From NCBI RefSeq assembly GCF_036711975.1, contig NC_091976.1, positions 5,084,001-5,148,000 of the forward strand: a stretch of 64,000 nt of DNA. Direction: 5' to 3'. This document shows, piece by piece, positions 44,612 to 55,060 of the stretch. The translations under genes and the position numbers were made by a program. Below the pieces are notes generated by a model. That model made no database searches. It worked only from the letters and a program-made list of their open reading frames with translations, and was not told where the DNA came from. The number at the start of each line of letters is the position of its first letter. Positions within the stretch are counted from its first letter, which is position 1. The DNA comes from Onthophagus taurus (lineage: Eukaryota > Arthropoda > Insecta > Coleoptera > Scarabaeidae).

Positions 44612-44929
44612 TGTAAAAAATTATATTAATAATGAAAATAAAATTATCGGATGTCAAATATGACAAATGATAAAGAATATAAAATGCAATTTGCTGCTTT
44701 TTCGTGATTAAATTTCTTGATTAAGAAAGAATAACACCAACCGTTCTCCACGAATCCAAAGAGAAATTATATAACGGGTCGCAAGTAGGGGCTGCAAGGC
44801 ACTTTCTTAATGTAGCTGTAGCAGCGAAGGGGTTGGAGCAACTTGGTTGGAGCTTAGGTCTGGGAGGTTAAGTTAACTGTTCTTCTTGCTAGTGCAGAGT
44901 GGCTGGAGCGATGTGGTTGGAAGTGTCCG
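44612..44929. other. Leader region; no gene seen
   Basis: Upstream leader of the deletion derivative, then G-rich DNA with repeated GTTGGAGC-type words near 44830-44920. No frame or LTR end was recognised. Confidence 0.3.
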
Positions 44930-45160
44930 GGTTAGGATAGTGAGGATAGTTCGGATGAAGACGAAGATGACAAGGAATTCGCAGAAGAGAATTCGGGAAA
45001 GGACATGGAAACAGTGGAATTAGAGAAAGGAAAAGAACCGAAAGAAAGGACACCGGGAAAGGCGAGTCAACGAACACGAAGACGTCCACAACGATTTAAT
45101 GACTATGACGTAGATTACTTCGGTCAGGAGTCCGAAGATTTCAGGAGGGTCGAGTTTTGA
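44930..45160 (+). pseudogene. Acidic C-terminal tail of a gypsy polyprotein
   Basis: The plus frame reads an acidic run (SEDSSDEDEDDKEFAEE), then Lys/Glu-rich sequence and RTRRRPQRFNDYDVDYFG, ending VEF at TGA 45158-45160. The RRP-RF-DY motif is typical of the last residues of gypsy Pol. Orientation and order suggest it is the end of the 40150-43653 element, separated by the deletion derivative. Confidence 0.6.
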
Positions 45161-45202
45161 CGAAATACACTAAGCATTACACTGAACTAAATTACATTAA
45201 TA

Positions 45203-48200
45203 ATTAATAAGCATTTATTGTTTTTGATAATTACAATTTTCCCCTTAATACATTCTAATATAATATATGTCATTAGCATATTATTTTCACCCTCCACCCT
45301 CTTCCTCCATTTCCATACCCTCGGCTCCTCGGCCCAATCCTCCCCTCATCCATCCCTTTGTCTCCTCACCCCCACAACCATTCTCATCCATCGTTTCCCC
45401 TCTCCCCCCTCTCCTAAGATCTGCCCTCGGTCCAACTCCTCCTCCCTCAACTCACTGCACCCATTCAACATATGTTCCAACGTTTCCCATTTCTCCCTGC
45501 ATAGCCTACACCACCTCTCCTCATCGGCCATCCAGTATCTGTTCGCTCTCTCCTCGTTTCCACAACGGAACCTAGCCACCAAGTTCTTCCCTTCCTTGCA
45601 TTGCCTGCTCTCTCCATCCCCATACCTCTGCTCCATACATCATCACACTGCTAACCAGACCTTCAAACATAATCTTCCTCGCTGCCACATTCCTTCCAAA
45701 GACTCTCTTCCCCCAACTCCATACTTGTCCCATCACCTTATTCGCCTTTTTTGCCATAGCTATCACATGCGACCCCTCCCTGTTGTCCTCCCTGAACACA
45801 TACCCCAAGTAAGTATACTCCCTAACCTCCTCGATCTCTTTTCCCTCCCATCTCCAGTTTTCTGTTCTTTTTCTCCCCCCCTTACAAAACTTCATCATCC
45901 TTGTCTTCTCCCTAAAATATTTTTCCAATGTCTTTATCATATCTTTCATCTCCGCCGCTTCTCTCGCCATGACCACGATGTCATCCGCGTATGCTAATGT
46001 AGCGATCCGCAGATCAGTTCAGATTTTGGTAATTAATTATTGATATTTTTATTCATTCTCGGATAGAGGGGATCGCTGCTCGACTCATCCTTCCCTTCCT
46101 TTTCTTTTGTCTAATTGTTATAGTTGTAATTGTTAGATTGGTTAAACCACGCGTTGACCAATAAGATTATTCTTAGAGTTAAGAGCGTTCAGGGGGAAAA
46201 CGTTTTCCTTTTGTTTTCCTTCCCTCTCTTTTGTTTAATTGCTGATGTTGCAATTTCTAATTGGTTGAGCCATGTGTTGGCCAATAAGGACTTTCCTAGA
46301 GGAAAGAGCGTCCAGGGGGTAAAGGTTTAAATATTGAGGAGGAGCGCCTTTTGAGCAGTTAAGCAGTTGAGTGAAGTTCAGTTTGGTTTTTATTTAAATT
46401 AATTCCTTCGGCGAAGCACCCTATTCGGTTTCGGTTAAGAGTCTTAGTGTAAAGTCCGAGTAAGACTCCGGTAATTCTTAAGTTTGATGTAAGTTATTTA
46501 ATTAATAATTATTAATTAACTTTTATTCGATCGGATTAAAATTAAAGTGTTATACTTTTTGACGAGTCGCTCCTCTCAATATGATCGCTTTGACCCTTGG
46601 TAAGTCGTAAATGTTTTATTTTACATATTAACTTGTAAAGATTGTAACTAATTGCTTTAGCTTTTTCTGATTTGGTATAAACCTACGTAATATTCGATAT
46701 TATTTTTGAATTATTCATTTTATTAAATTGATCATTTTGTAATTGTTGAACTTAGATATTTTTTGATGTTTTTAATTAAATTGCTTATACAGATTTTCAA
46801 GTAAAGTCAGGTAAATTACTAGATTAAAATTTCTCTTGTTAATCAATATAAAGTTTTCGAGTTATTTTTGTAGCTAAATTTTGTTTGTGCCAATTTATTT
46901 TAACTTTAATTCTGTTTATTAATTTTAGGTTGTATTTTATTTCTTTTGCTATTGTTTTCGTTTGATTTCACTTCATTAAATTTGTTATTTAAATTTGACT
47001 TGATTTCTTTTATTAAATTTCATTTAACTTTGCTCCCTAAATCCAAGCCGGCGTGACAAGGTTCTGCTTGTCGCATACGCCTTTAGCACGCCCACACAAC
47101 AAAGTAAGAGCCGCTCCTTACACTAACATATGCACTTTTCTACCTCCCACCACCAACCCTCCCATTTGCCCCTTCCCAAATCTATCCTCCAGGTCCGCCG
47201 TATACAGTGCAAACAGACTTGGGCTCAGCGGACATCCCTGCCTCAGTCCCTTCGTCGTCCAAAACACGTCGCTCAGCTTATCTCCCACTTTTATCCTAGC
47301 CATAGTCTCCATGTATATTTCCTTTACTCTCGCAATTAGGTGTTCCGTGATCCCCCTCCTCCCCATCTCCTCCCACAACTTTCCCCTATCCACCTTACCA
47401 AAAGCCGCCTTCAAATCTATAAACAGGGCGTACAATTTTCCTCCCTTCTTATCCAGCTCTCTATCTGCCAGATGCTTCAACACGTACACGTTGTCGATTG
47501 CTCCCCTTCCCTTCCGAAAGCCTGCCTGCCCATCCGGCAAAATTCCCCCCAACTCCATCTCCTCCTCCAGTCTTCCCAGCAGTATCTTCGTGTATACCTT
47601 GTATGCCGAGTCTAGTAGGTTAATTCCTTTGTAGCTTTCTACCCTTCCCTTATTACCCTTTTTATATACTGGGCAAATTACCCCCACTTTCCATCCCTCC
47701 GGAATCCCCCCCCCTCTCCATACGCTATTCATTCCCTCCAACAACTTCACTCTCACCACCCTTGATGTTTCCAACCATGCCTCGTTCTGGATGCCATCTT
47801 CCCCTGGCGCCTTTCCCTTCTTCAATCCCCTAAGCACTGCTTCCATCTCCTCTTCTGCTATCTCCTCTCCCCTATCTCTCTGTCCTGATCAACGTGCTCC
47901 CCATTTCCGCTCGCCTTCTGCCGTCCCCCCCCCTTTACCTCCACCTCCAACGGTTGGTGATCCGACTCTACCGCTTCTCCCACTTTAAACCTTTCCACCC
48001 TCTCCCACATTTCCTGATCCACCAGTACATAATCAATCACAGATGTCCCCCTCGCCCCGATGTAAGTGTACTCCCCTTCCTCTTTATTTCCATTCAGTAT
48101 CTCCCATCCGTTCTCCTCCATCCATCTCAGCATTTCTGTTCCTTCTCCATTTCGCACAGTATCCTTCGACCGCCGTCGTCCCTCCTCTCCCCATATCTCC

Positions 48201-48229
48201 ACCCTAATATTAAAACCACCCTAATATTT
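45203..48229 (-). mobile_element. APE-type non-LTR retrotransposon, C-rich on plus, with LTR insertion
   Basis: Flanked by the 13 bp direct repeat AATTACATTAATA (45190-45202 and 48230-48242). Minus strand: end of APE endonuclease at 48202-47858 (GARGTSVIDYVLVDQEMWER, ESDHQPLEV), RT at 47846-47127 (KKGKAPGEDGIQNEAW, WKVGVICPVYKKGNKGRVES, GFRKGRGAIDNVYVLKHL, ALFIDLKAAFGKVDR, TKGLRQGCPLSPSLFALY), then, after an inserted LTR, the catalytic box LAYADDIVVMAREAAEM from 45993. A C-terminal domain has MMYGAEVWGWREQ and a CRLC-H-type zinc knuckle (RWCRLCREKWETLEHMLNGC). It is 5' truncated inside the endonuclease. A few frame changes; otherwise long open frames. Confidence 0.9.
45998..47122. repeat. Solo-LTR-like insertion (~1.1 kb) inside the RT gene
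   Basis: The segment starts TGTAGCGATCC and ends CTCCTTACA, with the 4 bp direct repeat CTAA at 45994-45997 and 47123-47126. It has no coding potential. The plus strand has promoter-like content: CCAATAAG boxes, TTTAAATATTGAGGAGGAGC near 46326 and a TCAGTTTGG initiator-like site near 46378. An imperfect tandem pair of ~125 bp lies at about 46110-46330. It interrupts the RT between KVHMLV and the YADD box. Confidence 0.7.
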
Positions 48230-48435
48230 AATTACATTAATATATTGTTGAAGTTTCAATAAAGTTCAGAATTTCTTTTTCATAACTAATTTATTTATTA
48301 AATAAAAAATAATTTACAAGATCAATTTTACAATAATCTCCAAAAATATACAATATTTTAATTAAACATCAGCTATCAACAAAAATTCTTATGAATAAAT
48401 ATACAAATTAGCTTAAATTAATAATAAACCAAATT

Positions 48436-50565
48436 TTAATTTGGTTTTGTGGGATTAGATCCATATGAACTGCACCATTTTTTCTTTCCAAAATACACCC
48501 CGGCTACAATTAAAGCAAGAAAACCAACTCCCGTGATTAATCCTATCGATAGAGATCTTATTCGTCTATAAGCCGGTATCAGATACGAAATTTTATTACT
48601 AGCCACTTGATAATCGTTATAAGACATTGCGATCACTTCGAAATGGTATTCATATCCTTCTTCTAACTCAGTTACTAAAAAAAATATTGCTGTTATTTGT
48701 TGATTTTAAAAAAATAATTAAATATTAAATATGTACTTACCAAAAAATGAAGTATTCTTTGTTTCCGCAGTTCCAATTAAATTTTCTCTAGGTCCTTGCA
48801 ACCATCTTACAATATACAATCGAAGATCTTCTAATCCTTCCGTAGGCGGATCCCAAGTAACTAAATAACCATCTTCAGTTGCGTGAACCTTAATATCACG
48901 AGGTGGACCGAGTTCTTGGCCGAAATGAGCGATTCGATTCACATCTGGACTTAAACCTTTCGTCCACACCCTCAAAGTCTTACTAAAAAGACCTTCACCT
49001 TTAAAATATTAAATTTTTATATTTATTTATTTATTCTCGACAACCATAATTGTTACCTTCATCATCCTTACTCAAAACCATAAATTCATACTCTCTTCCT
49101 GGTTGTAAATTTGAAATCGTAGCTTCTAAAGCTGTTTTTGATGAGATTTTTATCGTTTTCCAATCGACTGTATCCACAGGTTTATACCAAACGCTATATT
49201 CAATCATTGAACTAGCTTTTTTTGGATCGGCCATCCAAGCTAAATGCACCGAATTTGCATAAGCAAAAGCCGTCAAATTAAACGGTGCTCTCGGTTGGAT
49301 ATCTTCAACAATCAATTCAGTTTCTGCAGTAATCGTAGCAGCTTCATTCGTTGCCGAACATTGATACAACCCACGATCTTCTTCTTGTATATTAACAATC
49401 GTTAAATTACCATCTCGAATTGAGTATCTTCCAACTGGTAATGAAGACCCGTCCTTTTTATACCAAACGATGATTGCTTTATGATTATCTTCACCAACGC
49501 GAGCATCGCAAGGAATTTCAATGCTTTCGCCTAATTTTCTTTGATAACGACCGTGTGGGGTTATTATAAAAACGGGGGGTCGTTGAACGATGACGTGGAT
49601 GCTGGGTGATGGTCCTTCCGTACCTAATTCGTTGTATGGTGTACAGGTGTAATAACCACTGTGAGATTCGTCTACTCTACTGAAGTACAAACTTCCGTTT
49701 CGGCGATAAAAAACACCTTGAACGTTGTACGGGTCGAAAAGAAAACCGTCTTTTTCCCAACGAAGATTAGTTAAGGGTGGGTTTGCTCGAAAATGACAAT
49801 CTAAAAGGGCTGAACGACCATACGGCAAATGAATGTCTCTAGGGGCGTAAATAACCTTTGCTTTATCTGTAAGAAAATTAAAATAAATTTTTTAAAATAG
49901 AACCGGATAACCTTGAAATGCATTAAATGGCTCATTGTGGTAATAATAATGAGGATAATTTTATGATAATGAAGATAATTTTTAATAACACTTACATTGT
50001 ACGTTTAGAAAAGCTTTAGCTGTTTGAACTTCTCCTAAAGAATTTGTTGCTTCGCATTCATATTCACCTAAATCGCCCATTGTTGTTGGTCGAATCGTTA
50101 GCGATCCACGTTCGTTTACCCAAGATCTTTGTAAAATATCGTCTAATTCTTTAATAGGTATTCGGTCTTTGTACCAAATGATGCGTGTATCATCGTCTTT
50201 TTTTACACAGTTAAACTCAGCCTCGCTTCCTTCCATAATTGTTTGATTAACGGGAGGTATTCGTAGTAAATTTCCACCTAAAAAGAATTAAAAATTAAGA
50301 TGAAACTTATATAATTTGTTAAAATCTTGTGTTTACCATTTACTGTCAGATAGAACCACGTCCCATTATTAGTCGATTGAGGTGTCCTATTGGGAAAGAG
50401 AATTTGACACTCAAACCATCCTGCATCAGATTCTCGGATTGAGGTGAGATTTATGGACGCTTTCCCAAATTTTGGGTAAATATCATCGGTTATTGGATGA
50501 ATTCGACCTATGTATGGATCGAAGGAGTGAAGTTGTTCATGTCTTATTGAGAAAACTGTTTCTCC
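48436..50565 (-). CDS. bdl: Borderless, immunoglobulin/FnIII cell-adhesion protein, 3' exons
   Basis: Five minus-strand exons with GT/AG sites: 50337-50565, 49996-50277, 49057-49866, 48741-48998, 48436-48674. Domains in order are an N-terminal Ig half (ESDAGWFECQILFP), Ig (AEFNCVKKDDDTRIIWYKDR, GDLGEYECEATNSLGE), Ig (ALLDCHFRANPPLTNLRW, SGYYTCTPYNELG), Ig (IPCDARVGEDNHKAIIVWYK, DRGLYQCSATNEAATI), FnIII (PRAPFNLTAFAY, LQPGREYEFMVLS), FnIII (LGPPRDIKVHATEDGYLVTW, LRLYIVRWLQG), one membrane helix (SIGLITGVGFLALIVAGVYF) and a short tail (KKKWCSSYGSNPTKPN). This order and the sequence fit borderless, partner of Turtle in axon and glial adhesion in Drosophila. The signal-peptide exon(s) are missing and probably lie beyond the transposons upstream. 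Introns are mostly 50-130 bp. Confidence 0.88.
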
Positions 50566-50927
50566 CTTTAATTAAAAATTCATAACATTTCAAAAGAAAT
50601 TTAAAAATTAATTTTTATTTGAGTGGGTCAGAAGGAGAGTGAACCAAGTCTATTTTTTTCTAAAATTTAGTTAAGAGTATACTTAGGTCCGTTTGAATAG
50701 TTATAATTTTATGTGCTGACTTACTCAATACTTAGTTCATCAGGTTACCAATAACGTACGCTAGTTCACTTTAATACTGAATGATTTGCACCTTTTTTCA
50801 TTGAAAAAATGAACCAAGTCCAAGTAGCTTAAGATTCTGTGATAAAGTGGGCTAAGTCAGAACTCTCAACTGTCGCTGACAGCTCTTTTTAATCTTCATG
50901 TGAATTTCTTATGTGGTTAATTTAGTG

Positions 50928-50985
50928 ATGGATTTGAACACAGGTTCTAATAAAGAATTTGAAGACTTAAGTGTTTCTGACCATG
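50928..50985 (+). CDS. Transposase B, exon 1
   Basis: ATG at 50928, reading MDLNTGSNKEFEDLSVSDH and ending one base into a codon at donor GTATGT. Joined to the acceptor TATATTTTAG before 54364, the phase matches and gives SDHDFCNNNKETVSTVI. Element A lies in this intron. Confidence 0.6.
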
Positions 50986-50998
50986 GTATGTACATAAA

Positions 50999-53900
50999 CA
51001 GTAAAAATTCGTTATAACACTCTTCTAAGGACATAAGAAAAAGAGCGCCATAAACGGGAAAACGCTATAACTGAGAAATCATAAAGATGCTAAAACTTAC
51101 TAACTTAAATTTCTATCCGTTTAAACAAAAAGTTTACTTTTGTAAAATCTGAAAACCACAACAGATATGTTTATTTTCAAAAAGAGACGGTAACAAATCG
51201 TCAGCCCAGAATTATTTTGTTCTAAATCACATTTTGGTACTTTTGAAGAAAATTAAATTGAAAATTTCAGCAAAAATAGCTTGTTCTAAATCTATTCAGA
51301 CATTAGAATTATCTAGGTTCAAATCCAAATTTTTACTAATTATTTGTTCTATATCCAAAATTTAGTTAATATTTTGAAAAATATGTTGTTCCTTATATGA
51401 ACTCAGAATTATAATGTTCTATGAACCAAGTCCGTCATATTTTGTTCTAAATCCTCTCACTCTATATGATAACAAAATTGTGCTAAATCCATTCAGTTTG
51501 TTTTGGGGATTTTGACATTAAAAATCGGTAGTTTTAATAATTGATTCCGCCGCCAGGGGCGCCCTTATGTGCATTTCTGTCAACTGTCAATTCCTGCGTT
51601 ATTAAATTTGAAAACGTGACATTTATTATTCTCGTTATATTTTTGAGTGTTTTTTATATTAATAAGAACAAAACATAATAATGACTAGTACGACGAGTTA
51701 TATTCTTCCTAATAATAATATATCGCCTAGTTGTTGTTCCGAACTTTTGAGGTAAATAAACAATAATACCTATTCTAATCTAACTTTTCTAACTATTATT
51801 TGCCACTTTTTAGTAACCAATTAAATGACTCAAATCTAATCGATGCTGATGATAGATTAGATGTAGATAAGAAAAATAATTCTAATGGAAGTGTTGATGA
51901 AAACGTAGTTGATGAAGATAGAATTGATAGAATAAAGAAGTTGAACAAGAAACGTAAAAGAAATCCTTCTTCGTGGAAACAAAATATAAGAAAGAACAGA
52001 AGGCAAAGAGGAGAAGAATACATAGATTGTAAAGGAAATTTAAAACCAAAAAAGAAAGTAAAAACTGCGACATGTCATACGGAAAAATGTAGTTTCAAAT
52101 GTTCACAAGCAATTAATGGAGAAGAGAGATGATCCCTCTCTTCCATAATCAATTTTGGAATTTGGATGGCAAACGTAAACTCCATTTCTACTCACAGCAT
52201 GTCAAACGTATTGTATCGCTACGCAAAAGAACAAAAGAAGAAATTAGTAAGAAAACATACAGCTATAAATACTATTTCTATGTATCCGGAGTGGAAGTTC
52301 GAGTTTGCCAAGAGTATTTTCTGAATACATTGAATATAAGCAAACAACGGATCTACTATTTCTTCAAAAATAATATGAATGAAAATGTACCAAGAAGTCC
52401 TAAACATGGCAAACATTGCAAAAAAACTATTAGTGATGACCAAAAAGACAAAGTAAGAGCTCATATTGGTAGCTTCCCAGCAGTAGAATCACACTATTGT
52501 AGAGCACAAACTAGTAAAAAGTATTTGGATAGAGGACTCAATCTCAGAAGAATGTATGAATTTTACAGGTCTTCGTTTAAAATTCCAGTAAAATTTAATA
52601 TATATTCTCATATCTTCAATAATGAATTTAACATTGGATTTTTTAAACCTAAAAAAGATCTTTGTGATAAATGTGAATTATTCAAAACCACTAAAGAACC
52701 TTCCCCAGACGACATTAATAAACACGATCACCACATCCGTCAAAAGGAATTGTGCAAGAACGAACGAGATAGAGATAGAACAAGATTTCTTAATGATGTT
52801 CAAGTTGGGATTGTGACATTTGATTTACAAAACACATTTTCACTTCCAAAAGCTAATGTTTCCAATTTCTATTATAAGACAAAACTTTCGTGCTACAACT
52901 TAACCGCGCATTTAAGTAACACAAAAGTAGTCTACAATGCACTTTGGCACGAATTTTCAGCAGGTCGTGGGGCGAATCATATTGCTGCTGCAATTTTTAA
53001 AATCCTAACGCAAATTATGATTGATAATCCTCAACTCAAAAGCCTTATTCTGTGGTCTGACAGTTGCGTTCCACAAAACAAAAATTCGATAATGTCCTTC
53101 GCCTTACAATATTTTTTAAACTCTATAAAAAGTAAGGATCTCGAGACGATAAAACAAAAATTCAACGAACCAGGACATGGAAATATTCAAGAAATCGATA
53201 ATGCACATAGTTTAATTGAGAAACATATCCGCAACATTGAAATTTGGAGTCCCATCTCATTAGTTCGGCAACTATTATTGATTCCCTCATCTTGGAAATT
53301 AAAATTTAAAGTCATTCAAATGCAGCCAAAAAATTATTTCCATTTTCAAAAGATTTCAAAAACTTTGAATTATAAAACTATTCCTTATACTAGACTGAAA
53401 CATATAATCTATAATAAAGGTAATATAAATAATATCGAATTTCGAGAAAAATTTGAAGGTGATTTTACAAAAGCGGAAATGTATAGCTTTGTATCAAGCA
53501 GAAGAACAAGTTTCAGAAGAACTTCCAGGCGAATCAGGAGTTTAAAATACCGGAACTAAAGAGAAAACATCTTTCAGAAATTGTGTCATATGTGCCACAT
53601 GAAGATGAAAAGGCGTTTTATAATGCACTGCTTTCAAATAAAAAAAGTGCAGTAATAATTGAATAAACTAAGAAAATACAATAATAAATAATATAAAAAA
53701 ATAAATCTTTTGTTTTAGAAAAATTACTTATTAATGAATTTATCTATTAATTCTTGTTAATAATTATAGATTTCATTACTTCGAATTAAAATTATTTCAT
53801 ATAATTTGTTTTTTTATCAAAGAATTCCTTAGGCGAATTTATTTCGAAAAACAAGTGGATATAGACTAATTAGTTAATAAAAAAATGTGCAATATCCCAT

Positions 53901-54317
53901 ATATTTTTCTAGAAATAAGAAAAAGTCGAAATTTGTTCTAAATCCAAAACAATTATTTCAAATTTTCAGTACATTTCTTCAAAATTCATACAACAGACGA
54001 CGAATTGCATTACATTTTATATATATCTTTATGAAGAGTAAAGATTTTTGATAATATAATTAAAAGAAAGTATAAAAAAGTAATGAAATCCGTAAAGTCC
54101 AGTTTCCCCAATATTGACGTTTTGGGATATATCACAAGATAATTCTAGGGTGACGAAATATCTCCATCGAAGCATTATAACCGGGAATTCGGAGCGTTAT
54201 AAGTTATAACGAATTAGTTTTGTGTGGAAAATCATCATTTGGGTCCGGGATCACAGAATAAGAGCGCTTAAAACCGTGAAAACTTATGAACGGGAGCGTT
54301 ATAACGAAATTTTACTG
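50999..54317 (+). mobile_element. Sola-like DNA transposon A (inner element)
   Basis: The left end CAGTAAAAATTCGTTATAAC and the inverted right end CAGTAAAATTTCGTTATAAC match at 18 of 20 bases. Further inward, several CGTTATAACGCTCC-like words recur at both ends (51008, 51062, 54170-54305). The word TTGTTCTAAATC recurs near 51216, 51281, 51439 and 53931. It holds its own two-exon transposase. It is inserted in intron 1 of element B's transposase. A 4 bp target duplication could not be fixed. Confidence 0.75.
51681..53559 (+). pseudogene. Transposase A, Sola-like (DUF7869-like), one frameshift
   Basis: Exon 1 is 51681-51751 (MTSTTSYILPNNNISPSCC), donor GTAAAT; exon 2 begins at 51814 after TTTTTAG. 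The first frame has an acidic region and NPSSWKQNIRKNRRQRGEEY and ends at TGA 52130-52132. A -1 shift continues the protein to 53559. Later motifs are VCQEYFLNTLNISKQRIYYF, VRAHIGSFPAVESHYCR, a CDKCELF knuckle, VTFDLQNTFSLPK, LWHEFSAGRGANHIAAAIFK, LILWSDSCVPQNKNSIM and GHGNIQEIDNAHSLIEK. Conserved acidic residues in FDLQ, SDSC and the last motif are good candidates for the DD(E/D) triad (inference). It is an older or diverged cousin of transposase B. Confidence 0.75.
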
Positions 54318-54363
54318 TGTAATACACACGTTTCCAACATAATAAAACTACTATATATTTTAG

Positions 54364-55060
54364 ATTTTTGTAATAATAATAAAGAAACAGTATCAACTGT
54401 TATTTCGTCAGTTTCGCTGTTAGATATAGAAGAATGTAATAGTGCTGTTGATGATGTACCTTCTACTTGCACTAGTACCAGTAGAAAGAAAAGATATAAG
54501 CAAATAGGTCGTAAGCGAGAAAGAGATGAAGATTCTTGGAAACAAAATGTTAATAAGTTACTCAGAAATAGTGGTCAAGCCTACACTGCGCGTAAAGGTA
54601 AATCCATACCGGCAAAACAATTTAAATAGAATTATGATTGCAAGTGTCCAGCGAAATGTAAAGATAAAGTGACAGAAGAGCAGCGCGAAATGTTTTGGAA
54701 GCTTAAAGATTATTCAAAGCAAAATACATTTCTACGAGGCGCTATAAAGATCAAAGTACCACAAAGATCTCGTATTAGGGATGGAAGTAGAGGCTTTCGG
54801 TCACGTACTTTTGAATATTATCTCGATCTAGAAGATAAAAGCACTTTAGTTTGTAAGAAATATTTTTTGAATACCATAAACCTCAGTTGGGGTAGGGTGT
54901 ACAGGTGCTTAAGAAAACATGAGGTACATGCTGTATTGGATTCACGTGGGAGGCATCCGTCAAGTAACAAAATTGATCAAACTGAAATCCGATCTCATAT
55001 TGAGTCATTCCCTGCATTTACCAGCCACTACACACGTCATCACAATCCTAATAGGAAATA
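54364..55060 (+). pseudogene. Transposase B, exon 2, first part
   Basis: Begins FCNNNKETVSTVI with an acidic region, a basic stretch and DSWKQNVNKLLRNSGQAYTA. A TAG at 54627-54629 interrupts before CKCPAKCKDKVTEEQREMFW. It then continues GSRGFRSRTFEYYLDLEDKS, LVCKKYFLNTINLSWGRVYR and IRSHIESFPAFTSHYTRHHN to NRK at 55060. The Cys-rich CKCPAKC segment may bind zinc. A Tc1 element interrupts here; the frame resumes exactly at 56436. Confidence 0.78.

Noticed and set aside
44895-44899. AGAGT as a target duplication pairing with AGAGT before the LTR at 43654
   Set aside because: No LTR end precedes it on the right-hand side, and a 5 bp match is expected by chance.
45218-45997. Plus-strand frames of 259 and 102 codons rich in Pro, Ser and His
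   Set aside because: They are the antisense of the C-terminal part of the minus-strand non-LTR element; no independent signal.
47053-48262. Plus-strand frames up to 193 codons
   Set aside because: Antisense shadows of the RT and endonuclease of the same minus-strand element.
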